Under the pieces are notes generated by a model. It had not been told where the DNA came from. It ran no database searches and was given only the letters and a program-made list of their open reading frames with translations. Positions 1-10,300 of a stretch of DNA of 64,000 nucleotides are shown here, piece by piece. The stretch spans positions 56,659,453-56,723,452 of the forward strand of contig CM061233.1 of assembly GCA_030844895.1 (NCBI GenBank). The letters run 5' to 3'. The DNA is from Ambrosia x helenae. Lineage: Eukaryota; Streptophyta; Magnoliopsida; Asterales; Asteraceae. The stretch's first letter is position 1; every line of letters starts with the position of its first letter. The position numbers and the translations under genes were made by a program.

Positions 1-839
1 TAGATTTGACCAAGGGTTCCATCACATCGGACCATGTTTATAAAGGTGATGGTTACCCTCCACTTACTTTAACTGAGCTAGTGCAAGCAGCAAGGATACC
101 TTTCAATAGTTCAAAGTTCAAAGATTTGGTTGCTAGAAGGGGGTTGAACATATCAGGGATCACTTGTTTTCCTTTCACTATAGGATGGTTTGGAGAATCG
201 GTTACTAGAAGAGCGGTTAAACTATCTTGCTTTTATCGTGAACAAACAAATAATGTTTTCTCAATGCCTATAGAAGGATTAATAATTCTTGTAGACATTG
301 AATCGATGCAGATTACAAAAATAGTTTCAAAGAGGGGAAAAACTACTTTACCTGAAGCTGATGGTACTCAGTTGTTTAGTAGTGTTTCGTCTTCTGATGA
401 AAGACCAGATCCTATTAGAAATAGATCATTCAACATCAGTGGTCATAATATTAATTGGAAGAATTGGAGATTTCATGTTGGATTCAATGCGCGTGCTGGC
501 ATGATTATATCGACAGCGTCAGTCTTTGATTCTGGAAAACATGAATGGCGAAGGGTGTTGTACCGAGGGCATGTATCGGAAACATTTGTTCCTTATATGG
601 ATCCAAGTAGTGAATGGTACTACAAAACATTTTTTGATGTTGGTGAATTTGGGTTTGGTCGATCTGCTTCATCACTCGAGTCTTTGTTGGATTGTCCTAG
701 CAATGCCGCATATATGGATGGTTATATGGCTGGAAGAGATGGGTTGCCACAAAAGGTAGCAAGGGCCATTTGCATTTTCGAGCGGTATAGTGGAGATATA
801 GCTTGGAGACATACTGAAGTTGGCATTCCAGGAAAAGTG
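1..839 (+). pseudogene. CuAO exon (N3 region and start of catalytic domain), 5' end outside the window
   Basis: The exon is open from the window edge (frame with codons starting at position 3) to a GT donor at 840-841. It encodes the second small domain (…GYPPLTLTEL…) and the start of the catalytic beta-sandwich, including RAGMIIS, VLYRGHVSETFVPYMDP and FFDVGEFGFG. The GAT at 636-638 is the conserved catalytic-base Asp that abstracts the substrate proton. The exon ends …RHTEVGIPGKV in phase 0 and continues precisely into ITSGESEV at 3787. The linker around GTQLFSSVSSSDERPDP looks shorter than usual for the family. The ORF extends past the donor to a stop at 878, which is intron read-through. 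Confidence 0.93.
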
Positions 840-1041
840 GTAAACCTCATAACTTGTGTCCTATTTAAAGTAATTTAACCCTCGACCTAATCAGAATTAG
901 GGGCACCTTATAACACAACTTAATACAATTAGGAAAAAGGCTCTAGCACGGCTAAGTTTATATGAAAGGTCAAAATTGTTAGATATAATATTGAATATTA
1001 ATCCTATAAACATATGTTAATATGTTAATGTATATTGTAAA

Positions 1042-1369
1042 TGTTGGATGTAATCCCTGCATCAAAACAGTCACAAGACCCGAAGTGTATAGTTTGTAAA
1101 TATGTGTCATTATGTAAATATTATGCTATATCCTAAGTCTAAAAATAGAAAAAGGAATAGGTGTGTCACTGGGCAGTTATAGGCGGTTATGTTCGGTGAA
1201 AGGGTGTGTTACCGTATCAGTGTATATAAATAGGGTTGTACATTATCATTTGTAAATTGTCTTACTTTTCTGTTTATAAAACAGTTTGGTTCCCTCTCTA
1301 TTTTCCCTCCAATTCTCAACCATAATATTCACATATCATATAACAAATCAACAGTGCAGAAAATCAACA
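1042..1369 (+). repeat. 5' LTR of the ARID element
   Basis: Direct repeat with 2916-3266. It begins TGTTGGATGTAATCC, has a TATA-like box (GTGTATATAAATAGGG near 1220) and ends GAAAATCAACA. The 3' copy has two extra short stretches, so the insertion is not very recent. Confidence 0.9.
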
Positions 1370-1523
1370 TGGCATCAGAGCCAAGATCCAAATCCTGTGG
1401 CATATTCGACACTGCAGTCGAGTTAGAAGATGTGTATAAGAGGGAGACAAGCGATGGGTGTGATGATTCCCTAATGTCTCCTATGTTGTTTAGGGACCGT
1501 ATGTACCCAGGGGGGGAACAACA

Positions 1524-1925
1524 GTGGCGGATCAGAAGGATCAGAGGGCTACAAGAGATCCTTTACACATAAAAACCAAAAGTTGCAGTCTGTCCGATAA
1601 AAGAAAGGCAGCCCAGGACGAATTCAAAAGACAAACTAAGAAGAAGAAGATCTTTTCTGGATATCCAACGGGGATGTGTTGCAGTTATTGTCAAGAACCC
1701 TTCCATTACCAAAGTGATTGCCCCAAGAAAAATGGAAAATCAGAATTCATGATCAAGGGAACAGATTTACAAGGTTGGGAAGAAATATGGTATGCAAGTC
1801 TAACTCGTAAAGAACATGGTTGTGGTAATAAGGATTTGTTTATGCTTCTTAACAAATCATATGGGATAGAAGGATGCCCACAAGGTATCTTAAAGAATAT
1901 TTCAGGGGTCAAGGATCTATTCTAA
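1524..1925 (+). pseudogene. Gag-like remnant with CCHC zinc knuckle (ARID element)
   Basis: A 133-codon frame that is lysine/arginine-rich and then has CSYCQEPFHYQSDC (codons from 1680), a CX2CX4HX4C zinc knuckle typical of retroelement Gag. An upstream frame starting at 1369 overlaps the primer-binding site. It overlaps the next frame (from 1874) by about 50 bp, which suggests a frameshift in an originally continuous protein. No capsid domain is recognisable. Confidence 0.6.
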
Positions 1926-2870
1926 TCTTTAGTGGTGGACAAATACACAATGTAAAAAGTGTATATTATGTTCCTACACTTAGAAAGAACATCCTAAGTG
2001 TTGAAAGATTGACCCAACAAGGTTTTGAAATAGAATTTGAAGGGGATGTTTGTCACATCAACCAACCGAATAACCCACAGGCAAAAATTAAAAACAAAGA
2101 AACAAAGTGTTGGATTTGTAAAGAAGGGGATCATCATCCCTTTATATGGCCGAACAAGAAGAAGAAGCCTGTCCAGGAAGCAAGAGGCGTGCCTGAGGCG
2201 CATAAGAACAAAGGAAAAGAACTAGAATGGGACATAAGTTATAAATATAATGGCCTCACACATGAAGATATTGAAAAAGCATCAATGTATAGGCACTTTA
2301 AAACATTTGCCATGCAAGAAGATGACAAGAATGAGTTTATGGAAAGAGGAGAAGTTATGTATCCAACCGAAGTGTCTTCAATCAATGATTGCATAGTATT
2401 CATGGATTTAATCCATATTGCAACCAAAGTTGAAGAACACAAAGACAAATTCCAGATTGAGTTTGAAAGGATAGTCAAGTGGTTTATAAAAGAGTTTTTA
2501 CAATTAAGAATTCAAGTGGAGATGCCACCAATTAATATCCATGGTTATCCGGTCAACACTCTAGATTTGTACATGATTGTGCAGAAAATGGGAGGATACA
2601 ACAAAGTATGTGGAGAAGTCCAATTGGCCCACAGTTGCAATGTTAATGGGCTATGGAAAAGAAGGACCAAGACTCACCCAAGAATATTCGATTGTAAAAG
2701 ATTTAAGGATGATTTATGTCTTGTATTTAGAGATGTTAGAATGGTACCACTTGAAATACAAAGGCAGAGAACTTGCAATCGAAGTGGGAAAAAGCAGTAA
2801 CACAGTCCAAAACAGAAACAAGAAACTGGAAGACAAAGATCTTCCACCAAACAAAAGAAGCAGGATGTGA
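1874..2870 (+). pseudogene. Copia gag-pre-integrase piece fused to an ARID-like DNA-binding domain, frameshifted
   Basis: Residues 1-55 (GGQIHNVKSVYYVP…ILSVERLTQQGFEIEF) match the segment between protease and integrase in copia polyproteins. A second half-knuckle follows (CWICKEGDHH). From about 2450 the protein reads FERIVKWFIKEFL…PPINIHGYPVNTLDLYMIV then QKMGGYNKV, the pattern of an ARID/BRIGHT domain (P-x-I-x-G…LDLY…V…GGY..V). The frame then shifts near 2605-2625, and the third frame continues the fold as NWPTVAMLMGYG…YVLYLEMLEWYHLKYKG to a stop at 2868-2870. ARID domains bind AT-rich DNA. The ARID call rests on motif recognition only. Confidence 0.6.
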
Positions 2871-2915
2871 AGACTGCACAAGTTGTTCTGATGCAAAGAT
2901 TAGGGGGGGGGGGGA

Positions 2916-3266
2916 TGTTGGATGTAATCCCTGCATCAAAACAGTCAACAGACCCGAAGTGTATAGTTTGTAAAGATGTGTCATTATGTAAATATTATGT
3001 TATATCTGAAGTCTAAAAATAGGAAAAGGAATAGGTGTGTCACTGGGAAGTTATAGGCAGTTATAGGCGGTTATGTTCGGTGAAAGGGTGTGTTGTTTCA
3101 GCACATACCGTATCAGTGTATATAAATAGGGCTGTAAATTTTCATTTGTAAATTGTCTGACTTTTCTATTTATAAAATAGTTTAGTTCCCTCTCTATTTT
3201 CCCTCCAGTTCTCAACCATAATATTCGCATATCATATAACCAATCAAACAGTGCAGAAAATCAACA
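2916..3266 (+). repeat. 3' LTR of the ARID element
   Basis: This is the partner of 1042-1369. It is about 23 bp longer because of an extra GTTATAGGCA unit and an insertion (TTTCAGCACAT) before the promoter. It is preceded by a purine tract and followed by the GTAAA target duplication. Confidence 0.9.
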
Positions 3267-3786
3267 GTAAATAATTATCCTAAGTCTAGATATAAAATAT
3301 GTGAACCATTGTGTCACATACGTAGTTATAAACGGTTGTTAGTTACGAACAGTTGTGACTTGTGTCTCATTAATCACACCGATTCAGTCTGTATATATAG
3401 AGTCGAACCATGCTAATAATAGTGTATGCTAAGTTTGGTTTAGAACAAACTTACAAATTTCCCTCTCAAAACTTTTCCCTCCTTTCTCCCTAACCGTTTC
3501 ATTCAAACATATTGTGCATACAAATCCGAAAAATGAGTACTTTTGTGGAAAGTTATAAAATTTTTAGGGATTATCTTCAAAAAACCATATGCATGACTGT
3601 TTTCCGGATTCTTATTTCTGAACAGTCTTAACTATGTTTGCAATATCACAAAGTGCAGACAATTTCCCTAGTTTATTTGCAGACAATTTCAGTGTTTTTA
3701 GCTGTGCATTTAATATACAACATTAAAAGATGTCCTGAATGAACCGTCAACGCATTCATAAGTTAACATGATACTCATATTTGCAG

Positions 3787-3900
3787 ATAACAAGTGGAGA
3801 ATCAGAAGTTACTCTGGTAGTCAGAATGGTAGCTACGGTTGGAAATTATGATTATATACTCGATTGGGAATTCAAACAAACAGGCACCATAAAAGTCAAG
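3787..3900 (+). pseudogene. CuAO exon carrying the TPQ cofactor tyrosine
   Basis: This 38-codon exon has an AG acceptor (TTGCAG, 3781-3786) and a GTAAG donor at 3901. It encodes …VRMVATVGNYDYILDWEF…. In this family the first Tyr of N-Y-(D/E)-Y is self-processed to the topaquinone cofactor; here it is TAT at 3847-3849. Both exon borders are phase 0. The exon is too short for a standard ORF listing and was found by homology. It is intact. Confidence 0.9.
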
Positions 3901-3951
3901 GTAAGAAGGCAATCTCTAGATTCAATTGGATATGGCTTCTGTTACATATAG

Positions 3952-4219
3952 TTTAGGGGAAATTGGATTTAAATACTCTAAACTATTGTTCGTTGGCCAA
4001 TGTCACACGCAACTATTATTTTGACTATGTACCAATACTCTCAACTTTACATTTTGTTTGTTATATATGTCACCCCCAAACTAAGAACCCTGATTCCAAA
4101 ATGCGGGTGACATAATAAACAAAGCGTAAAGTTGAGAGTATCGGTATTCAAAGTGATAGTTGGGAGCGATATCGGCCAACGAGCAATAGTTTAGAGTATA
4201 TAAATCCAATTTCCCTAAA
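3952..4219. mobile_element. Hairpin MITE (long terminal inverted repeats) in CuAO intron 2
   Basis: The sequence folds back on itself along almost its whole 268 bp. The left arm TTTAGGGGAAATTGGATTTA pairs with the right arm TAAATCCAATTTCCCTAAA. Inner arms also pair (TACTCTAAACTATTG / CAATAGTTTAGAGTA; TTGTTTGTTATATATGTCAC / GTGACATAATAAACAA). It has no coding capacity. The layout and inner arms are shared with the element at 13061-13350, so they form one family. Superfamily and target duplication are unclear. Confidence 0.8.
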
Positions 4220-4540
4220 TTAGGGGTGTAAGTTACACGAGTTGAGCCCGAGGTCGTCTAAGCTCTATTTCGGCTCGCTTTGAGTTCTATTACTAAATCT
4301 TAGGCTTTTCTTGACCTTTGCTTGTATATCATATGATAACAAATTATATGTTTTATAATTCTTTTTATACATGTACATCACTATAATGTTTATACATAAC
4401 ATAAGATATATTATTTAGTAATTTATATTCAACGTTTAAATATAATAAATATAAGTATATATTAATGCATTAAATAAAAATATTAAATGTTAGTCACGTT
4501 TTAGCTCGCAAGTCTACTCGATGTTATTAGTAAAGCAATG
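4220..4540. other. Intron DNA, AT-rich, no gene seen
   Basis: The stretch starts TAGGGGTGTAAGTTACACGAG, which resembles another repeat start near 13704 (TAGGACTGTAAACAAGCCGAG), so a fragment of a hAT-like or other inverted-repeat element is possible. No second terminus was found. Confidence 0.35.
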
Positions 4541-4545
4541 GTTTT

Positions 4546-4714
4546 TATTAACATAGCAACAGAGAGAGAAGATAGGTTAGAGAGAGAAGGAAAAGTTTAG
4601 TGAGAGAAAGTATTGTTGTATTATGTTTTTGTGTTAATGAACATACAAATACTTCTCAACTGTATATAGGCACATAGATAATGGAATACAACTGTAATAT
4701 GTATCACTCTAATA
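4546..4714 (-). repeat. 3' LTR of copia A
   Basis: 169-bp direct repeat of 9130-9299, preceded on the minus strand by the purine tract GCTTGAGAGGGCA (4715-4728). A few substitutions and a missing GA dinucleotide separate the two copies. Confidence 0.9.
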
Positions 4715-4739
4715 TGCCCTCTCAAGCTAAACGGGGCGA

Positions 4740-6240
4740 TGCAACGTGAAGCTTGACTCGAAGAGTGTCAAAATGAGCCGAGGACAACCCTTTGGTCAAG
4801 ACATCTGCAAGCTGAGTTTTAATAGAAACATAGCGAACCACAAGAGAACCTACAAGCACCATCTTTCGAATAAAATGCAAATCAATTTCGATGTCTTTCG
4901 TGCGCTGATGAAACACAAGGTTGACTGCAAGATATGTAGCCCCAAGATTGTCACACCAAATAGTAGGTGGACAAGATAAAGTAATGTGTAGCTCAAATAA
5001 TAAAGAACCAATCCATCTAATCTCAACTGCAGTATGTGCTAAAGCCCGATACTTTGCCTCAATACTCGATCGAGCAACAATGTGTTTTTTCTTGGAACTC
5101 CAACTGATAAGGTTAGGTCCTAGAAAAACAGAATAACCAGTAGTAGAACGTCAGTCATCAGGGCAACAAGCCCGATCAACATCAGAATAATCATGAATAT
5201 CAAGTCGATCAGACCACCGAATAGTCAAACCATGTGTAACAGTCCCCCGTAAGTATCATAAAATGCGCTTAATAGCTCCCCAATGATGATTAGTAGGTGT
5301 CTATAAAAATTGAGACACCTTACTAGCCGCATAAGCAATCTCAGGCCTAGTCAATACCACATACTGTAATGCCCCCACAGTACTCCGATACATAGTCGGG
5401 TCATCCAAAGGAGTACCTATATGATGCGATAACTGTCGACCAGAAGACAGAGGGGTAGATAAAGGATGACACTCAGACATACCAGTCCTTTGCAGCAAAT
5501 CAAGCAAGTAACGCTGTTGTGATAAATGTAACTCATCGTCTGAAAAGGTAACCTGCACACCCAAGAATTAGGACAAAGTGCCTAAGTCCTTGAGTGCAAA
5601 CTGAGAGTGTAACCGAGTAATCAAATATCTCACAAACACAGAAGAACTCCCAGTATTAATAATAACATCCACATTAAACAAACATAACATGTAATACCAT
5701 CCCAATGGTACACAAACAAAGATGTATCCAAAACACACTGTGAAAATCCACTAGCAATGAGAGCCGAAGAAAGCTTGGAAAACCAAGCGTGAGGTGCCTG
5801 CTTCAGTCCATAAAAGTCCTTCTGCAGAAGATAAACATGTTGAGGACGAGATGAGTCAACAAAGCCAGGGGGTTGTGCCGTGTAAACAGTCTTAGACAAA
5901 TCCCTATGAAGAAAGGCATTGTTGACATCAACCTGCCGAATATACCATTAGAAAAAGAAACAGAAAGGACAGTACGAATAGTAGTGGGTTTCACAACCAG
6001 ACTAAAATTATCAGTATAATCAACCCTCTCAGTCTGTAAAAAGCCCTTGGCAACAAGTCGGGCTTAAAATCAAGTCACAGTACCATCAGGATTAATCTTA
6101 ATCCTGTAAACCCACTTGCAGGCAACAATGTTGGCATTAGTGGGGGCCGGAACTAGACGCCAAGTCTGGTTGGCCTAAAGAGCATCCATCTCAGTAAGCA
6201 TAGCTTCCCACCAAACAGACCATCGTTGAGCCTGAGGAAA
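4740..6240 (-). pseudogene. Copia A reverse transcriptase / RNase H, decayed
   Basis: Minus-strand pieces in several frames read QTWRLVPAP…VACKWVYRIK, KDFYGLKQAPHAWF, VTFSDDELHLSQQRYLLDLL, YRSTVGALQYVVLTRPEIAY and FHQRTKDIEIDLHFIRK, in the order of copia RT to RNase H. The catalytic YVDD box reads NVDV (around 5650-5665), so RT would be inactive even without the stops. A Ser/Leu-rich low-complexity linker at about 6300-6600 lies between integrase and RT. Confidence 0.88.
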
Positions 6241-6659
6241 AGTAGTAGCTCAGTGGTGGGAGCAGTAGAAGCAAGAAAAGTAATATGATCAGGAAACTGG
6301 TGTGCCTGACGAGTATGATCCTGTGACTGAGTGGTCATCGGATGAGAGCGAGTGATGGAGGAGGGGGAGGAGGATGAGGTGCAGGATGAGGAGGATGAGG
6401 AAGAAAGATGAAGATGAAGATGAAGTGGGAGAAGAAGAAGGATGAGTAAACAAATGAGGAGATGAGGAAGGAGGAGAAGAAGGAATGAAAGTAGTAGAAT
6501 CAGATGCAACGGAATAGGTATAAGGTGGAATAAAGAATGTAGGAAGAGAAACAGAAACAAGAGGATCTGAAGATGAAGAAGAACTGGCAATATCATAAAC
6601 CGACTCATGAAAGGTAACATGACGGGAAGTATATGTACAACAAGATGAAGGATCATAGC

Positions 6660-7096
6660 TGTAGGATCAATTTCGAACAACTAGACAATCACGAGCTTCA
6701 ACATTTGAGTGCGAAATCCACTAAAACGCTCTTCGGATAACAAAAAAGATATGAAACTAAGATAAACGAGATATCAACACACACAGATAAGGTTCAAAGG
6801 TTGTATTGTATTGAAAACAGAGCTCGGCTCTTACACGACAATCTCAGACCTGATAACCTAGGGCAGGGTGCTTAGAGAATGTGTGGTATGACAGCAGAAT
6901 GATTAGGGCAATGATTGGAAGCATTTATACCTGTACTAGTCGTCCAGGGCGCGACTAGGATCCTTCCAGGCGAGAAGGAGGGGCGACTAGTAAGCTAGTT
7001 GCTTGAGACCCATAATAAACTCGAAAACACACCCAAGCACCCATAAATAACATCCAAACATCACCTATAGTAGGCTAGGGACATAGTGTACTAACA
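6660..7096 (-). mobile_element. Solo LTR inserted in copia A
   Basis: A 437-bp block with ends TGTTAGTACACT…CCTACA (minus strand), flanked by the 5-bp duplication ATAGC (6655-6659 and 7097-7101). Removing it and one ATAGC joins GYLCY directly to DPSSCCTYTSRHV of the copia polyprotein. A TATA box (GGTATAAATGC, minus) lies near 6925. The start TGTTAGTRCACT…TATGTCCC is shared with the minus-strand LTR at 57168-57645, so they are one family. Confidence 0.88.
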
Positions 7097-7141
7097 ATAG
7101 CAAAGATAGCCACTATGGCTAGGAGCATAGCCAACAAAGAT

Positions 7142-7800
7142 TCACGGTGTAGATTTGGGTGAGAGTTTATCCTCACGGGTATCACCCAGAAAAGAATAAC
7201 ACAAATACCCAAAAGTACGAAGAATAGAATAATCAGGACGAGAACCAAACAACATCTCGTAAAGAGACGAGAAATGAAGAACGGGTGTAGGAAGCCGGTT
7301 TATCAGAAACACGGCTGTAGCAAAAGCATCATACCCAAAACTCTTTGGTAGATGCACATGAAACAACAAAGAACGGGAAACCTCAGAAAGATGTTTGTTT
7401 TTCTTCTCCGCCACCCCATTTTATTTGGGGGTGTAGGGGCAGGAAATCCGATAAACAATACCCGTCTTAGAAAGATACTGAACCATCCATTCTCGAGTAA
7501 GCTCAGGAGCACCATCACACTGTAAATGTTTGATGGTGCAAGAAAACATGTTTTCGACCATAGGTCAAAAATGTCGAAATCAATCAATAGCCTGAGACCG
7601 ATAAGTAAAAGGATACATCCATGTAAATCTACTAAAATCATCGATGAATGTAATGAAATATCGATAACCTGATCGTGACAAAACCGGTACTGTCCCCAAA
7701 CAATGAATCACATGCAAAGGAGTAATAGAAAGCAACACAACAGAATCAAAAGGTAATCGACAAGCTTTAGACAAGCTACAAGAGTTAAATGGCTTATTTG
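7142..7800 (-). pseudogene. Copia A integrase fragment, frameshifted
   Basis: Two minus-strand frames. 7580-7774 gives YRYFITFIDDFSRFTWMYPF, containing the first catalytic Asp region, and 7142-7414 gives FGYDAFATAVFLINRLPTPV and the C-terminal GYLCYSFLGDT motif. The middle (DNGxE and QNGxAE motifs) is degraded across frames. The integrase reading frame is then interrupted by the solo LTR at 6660-7096 within HSGYLCY|DPSSCCTYTSRHV. Confidence 0.8.
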
Positions 7801-7807
7801 AAACTTT

Positions 7808-8602
7808 TTATTTCAAAGGTAAAATGAGTATAGACATCACAGGATCTGAAGAATGTCCTAGTCTAGAATGACATGTCTCTCGAGAAATAGAAAATGTAGT
7901 TGTCAACGAACAAAGCTGTCGTGGACTAGCACGTATGTGCTGGAGGACCTGACCATCAAACGTCTGAAATGATAAACCATAAAACAAAAATACAACAGCG
8001 GTCAGATGATCAATGACAAACTGTGTAATCGAAAGTAAGTTATTGGCTATGCTAGGAACTACTAGAACATGTCTAAGCAATAACGTGCAAGTGGTTAATC
8101 TAAGTAAAGCAGAACCGAAGTGAGTAATAGTTAGAGGTGTACCATCACCAACAATAACCTGCTCAGATCCGGTATAGGGGACCACATCAAAAAACGAAGA
8201 CAGATCCAAAGTCATATATGCGGTAGCGCCTGAATCAGGTATCCACGACTCTACATGCTGACTCGTACTGGAAAAATCAGCATGAAGCCCAAAATGTGAA
8301 AAATGATCAGAAACTGATGGGCCAATTCCATAAGATTTAGCAACAGATGGGCCAGGCCCAAGAATATCTGATCCAGCAGTGTTCGTTTCATTTTGAGAAC
8401 CATGTAACTGTGGCCCAAAAGATATAGGCCCAAAATCATTCCCAAAGACATTTTGATCTGATCCATGTGTGTGTATGTAATCTTCACGCGGTCCACATGG
8501 ATACTTATAAAAATGTTCAAAATTTGCCATTCCTTCATCAACACAATACCCCCAATCATTAAATCCTGAAACCCTAGAATTAATTCTATTAGAAACATTC
8601 AC
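7808..8602 (-). pseudogene. Copia A protease and gag-pre-integrase region
   Basis: A 264-codon minus-strand frame. WIPDSGATAYMT is the aspartic protease active site (DSGA) of copia elements, followed by VIVGDGTPLTITHFGSA and VLVVPSIANNLLSITQF, then the CHSRLGH gag-pre-integrase motif near the end. The N-terminal third is low-similarity linker. It runs into a stop before the integrase core. Confidence 0.85.
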
Positions 8603-8639
8603 TGGACACTGATCACTGCCACCATAATTATATCCAGAT

Positions 8640-8960
8640 CGGTTTCATGCAAGAAACACATTTGTTATAAATTTCCACAACTCAGAAGATGAAGAAGAAT
8701 TTCTTGAAAGATGCATGAAAGAAGGTGATAGACTAGAAGAAATGGTACCATAACATATCTATCAATTTGTTCCCAAGCTTTTCGATCCATGGTCCCAACT
8801 AATGGTATAGAAACATTAGCATTTAAGAAAGATAACAAACCAAGAGTTTTCAGGATCGTTAACAATTGATGCTTCCAATTCAGGTAATTTGTATCATCTA
8901 GTTTAACAGAAAGAAAATTAGCAATGTTTGGTAAGGTATTACTAGAGTTGCAAAGGAGTT
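8640..8960 (-). pseudogene. Copia A Gag N-terminal fragment
   Basis: Minus-strand reading gives NTLPNIANFLSVKLDDTNYL then NWKHQLLTILKTLGLLSFLN, the conserved start of copia Gag (LDDxNYxxWK). After …ERKAWEQIDRYV-like sequence the capsid region ends abruptly, and most of Gag including the zinc knuckle appears deleted before the protease region. Stops occur in frame. Confidence 0.7.
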
Positions 8961-9129
8961 TGTTGAATATGCCATGGATGACAGAAACACGAGAAAAATA
9001 AGAAAGAGGAAGGAAAAATTAATGTAACAGAATATATGTATAGTTCCCGGAATAGTTTGCCGGAATCAATGGAGGTTGCCAGAGATCAAAGGTGAGTCAC
9101 TAGAACCCTAATAGGAAGCTTTGATACCG

Positions 9130-9299
9130 TATTAACATAGTAACAGAGAGAGAGAGAAGATAGGTTAGAGAGAGAAGGAAAAGTTTAGAGAAAAGTATTG
9201 TTGTATTATGTTTTTGTGTTAATGAAAATACAAATACATCTCAACTATATATAGGCACACAGATAATGGAATACAACTGTAATATGTATCACTCTAGTA
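9130..9299 (-). repeat. 5' LTR of copia A
   Basis: 170-bp direct repeat of 4546-4714. On the minus strand it ends …CTATGTTAATA and is followed at once by CGGTATCAAAGC (9129-9118), a primer-binding site with two changes from the initiator-Met tRNA complement. Confidence 0.9.
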
Positions 9300-9392
9300 G
9301 TTTTGTTTATAAAACACCAAGCCAATTTTGAATAACGTATTAGCAGCTTACGTCGTTTACATCCCAATTTTTAAAACACATTTTTTTTGTAG

Positions 9393-9925
9393 GTGGGACT
9401 TAGTGGTGTTCTAGAAATGAAGCCTACAACACATACAAAAGCTGACCAGATCAAAGAAGAAACATTTGGACCATTGATATCAAAGAATAGAATAGGGAAC
9501 AACCATGATCACTTCATCACATACTACCTAGACCTTGATATTGATGGTGAAGACAACTCTTTTGTGAAATCAAACTTAAAAGTAAAAAAAGCCAAAGCAT
9601 CCCCAAGGAAGAGTTACTGGAGTGTCGTTAAGGAGACCATGAAAACTGAAGATGAGGCAAGGCTGAGGCTTGGGATGATGGCATTGGAGTTGTTGCTGGT
9701 GAACCCGAATAAGAAGACAAAGCTAGGAAATGATGTTGGTTATCAATTGATGACCGGGCAACCGGCTGTTTCACTGTTGGTGGACGATGATTACCCATAG
9801 ATACGAGCCTCCTACACCAAGTATCAAGTGTGGGTGACTGCTTATAACAAGTCGGAGAGATGGGCTGGTGGCTTTTATGCTGACAGGAGTACAGGCAAAG
9901 ATGGACTGGCCATTTGGAGTCACAA
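9393..9925 (+). pseudogene. CuAO exon with copper-ligand HDH and an in-frame amber stop
   Basis: The acceptor is a T-rich tract ending TAG (9390-9392) and the donor is GT at 9926. Codons for His at 9504-9506 and 9510-9512 (HDHFITYYLDLDIDG) are two of the three copper ligands. After DDDYP the family has Q-IRASYTKYQVWVTAYN; here that Gln codon is TAG (9798-9800), and the same frame then continues as IRASYTKYQVWVTAYNKSE to the donor. A single C-to-T change explains the stop. The exon ends in phase 2 (AA|G), which fits the next exon exactly. Confidence 0.9.
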
Positions 9926-10194
9926 GTTTAAATTTCGCATTTCTTTTCGATGAAGTATGCCTCCATTTTTTATTTTCCATACGTATCCCAAGTTGTCAAA
10001 ATTATTAACATTCTCTCATTTTCTCCTTTTCACGGTAAAAGACTAGACGATCTGGTGGCGTGGGGGTGAAGCCCATCCTCGCCACCTACACCACATGGTT
10101 TTCGATGTTCAATCTATACTGATTCTCATCCAATGGTTGGGTGTGTGTCTGGCTTTTGTGAAGGGGTTTTATATCTAAGATTTGGAAGCCATTT

Positions 10195-10300
10195 GTGTGA
10201 GAAAGTAGGTGGAACAACCCAATGGATTTTGGGGTGAAAGAAGGTGGAAACCACCCAATGGATTTTGGCGTGAAAGAAGGTGGAAACCACTCTTCTAACG
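10195..10300. repeat. Minisatellite in CuAO intron 3, about 36-bp units
   Basis: Three successive imperfect copies of a unit around GTGAAAGAAGGTGGAAACCA then CCCAATGGATTTTGG. No coding role is seen. The rest of intron 3 (9926-10744) is unremarkable AT-rich DNA. Confidence 0.7.

Larger units (their letters stand above)
1042..3266 (+). mobile_element. Short non-autonomous LTR retrotransposon with gag/ARID remnant
   Basis: The element is 2,225 bp and is bounded by TG…CA LTRs (1042-1369 and 2916-3266) and a perfect 5-bp target duplication GTAAA (1037-1041 and 3267-3271). A primer-binding site follows the 5' LTR at 1370-1381; it matches the initiator-Met tRNA complement TGGTATCAGAGC with one mismatch. 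A purine tract (AAAGATTAGG then a G run, about 2895-2915) precedes the 3' LTR. The interior carries a CCHC knuckle, a copia gag-pre-integrase-like piece and an ARID-like segment, with no integrase, RT or RNase H. It would have to be moved by a related copia element. Confidence 0.88.
977..3529 (+). mobile_element. Old solo LTR in CuAO intron 1, split by the ARID element
   Basis: Segments 977-1041 and 3272-3529 together form about 323 bp that begins TGTTAGATAT, carries a TATA-type box (TGTATATATAGAG) and aligns along its length with the 328-bp LTR of the element inserted in it (shared blocks around CCTAAGTCTA, GTGTCAC and CGGTT). Flanks AAAAT (972-976) and AAAAT (3530-3534) look like a 5-bp target duplication, with the right end decayed from CA to GA. 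I infer an older solo LTR of a sister family. Confidence 0.65.
4546..9299 (-). mobile_element. Ty1-copia retrotransposon A (minus strand), decayed, in CuAO intron 2
   Basis: The element is 4,754 bp with short LTRs (4546-4714 and 9130-9299) and a perfect target duplication GTTTT (4541-4545 and 9300-9304). On the minus strand the order is 5' LTR, primer-binding site (9118-9129), gag, protease, integrase, RT, RNase H, purine tract, 3' LTR: the copia order. The LTR ends have decayed to TA…TA. Stops and frameshifts occur in every domain. A 437-bp solo LTR of another family interrupts it at 6660-7096. Size and short LTRs suggest the Ale/Retrofit lineage (inference). Confidence 0.93.

Noticed and set aside
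6153..6680. 175-codon minus-strand Leu/His-rich frame in copia A
   Set aside because: Wrong frame; the Ser-rich linker and the TSRHVTFHES integrase end lie in the neighbouring frame.
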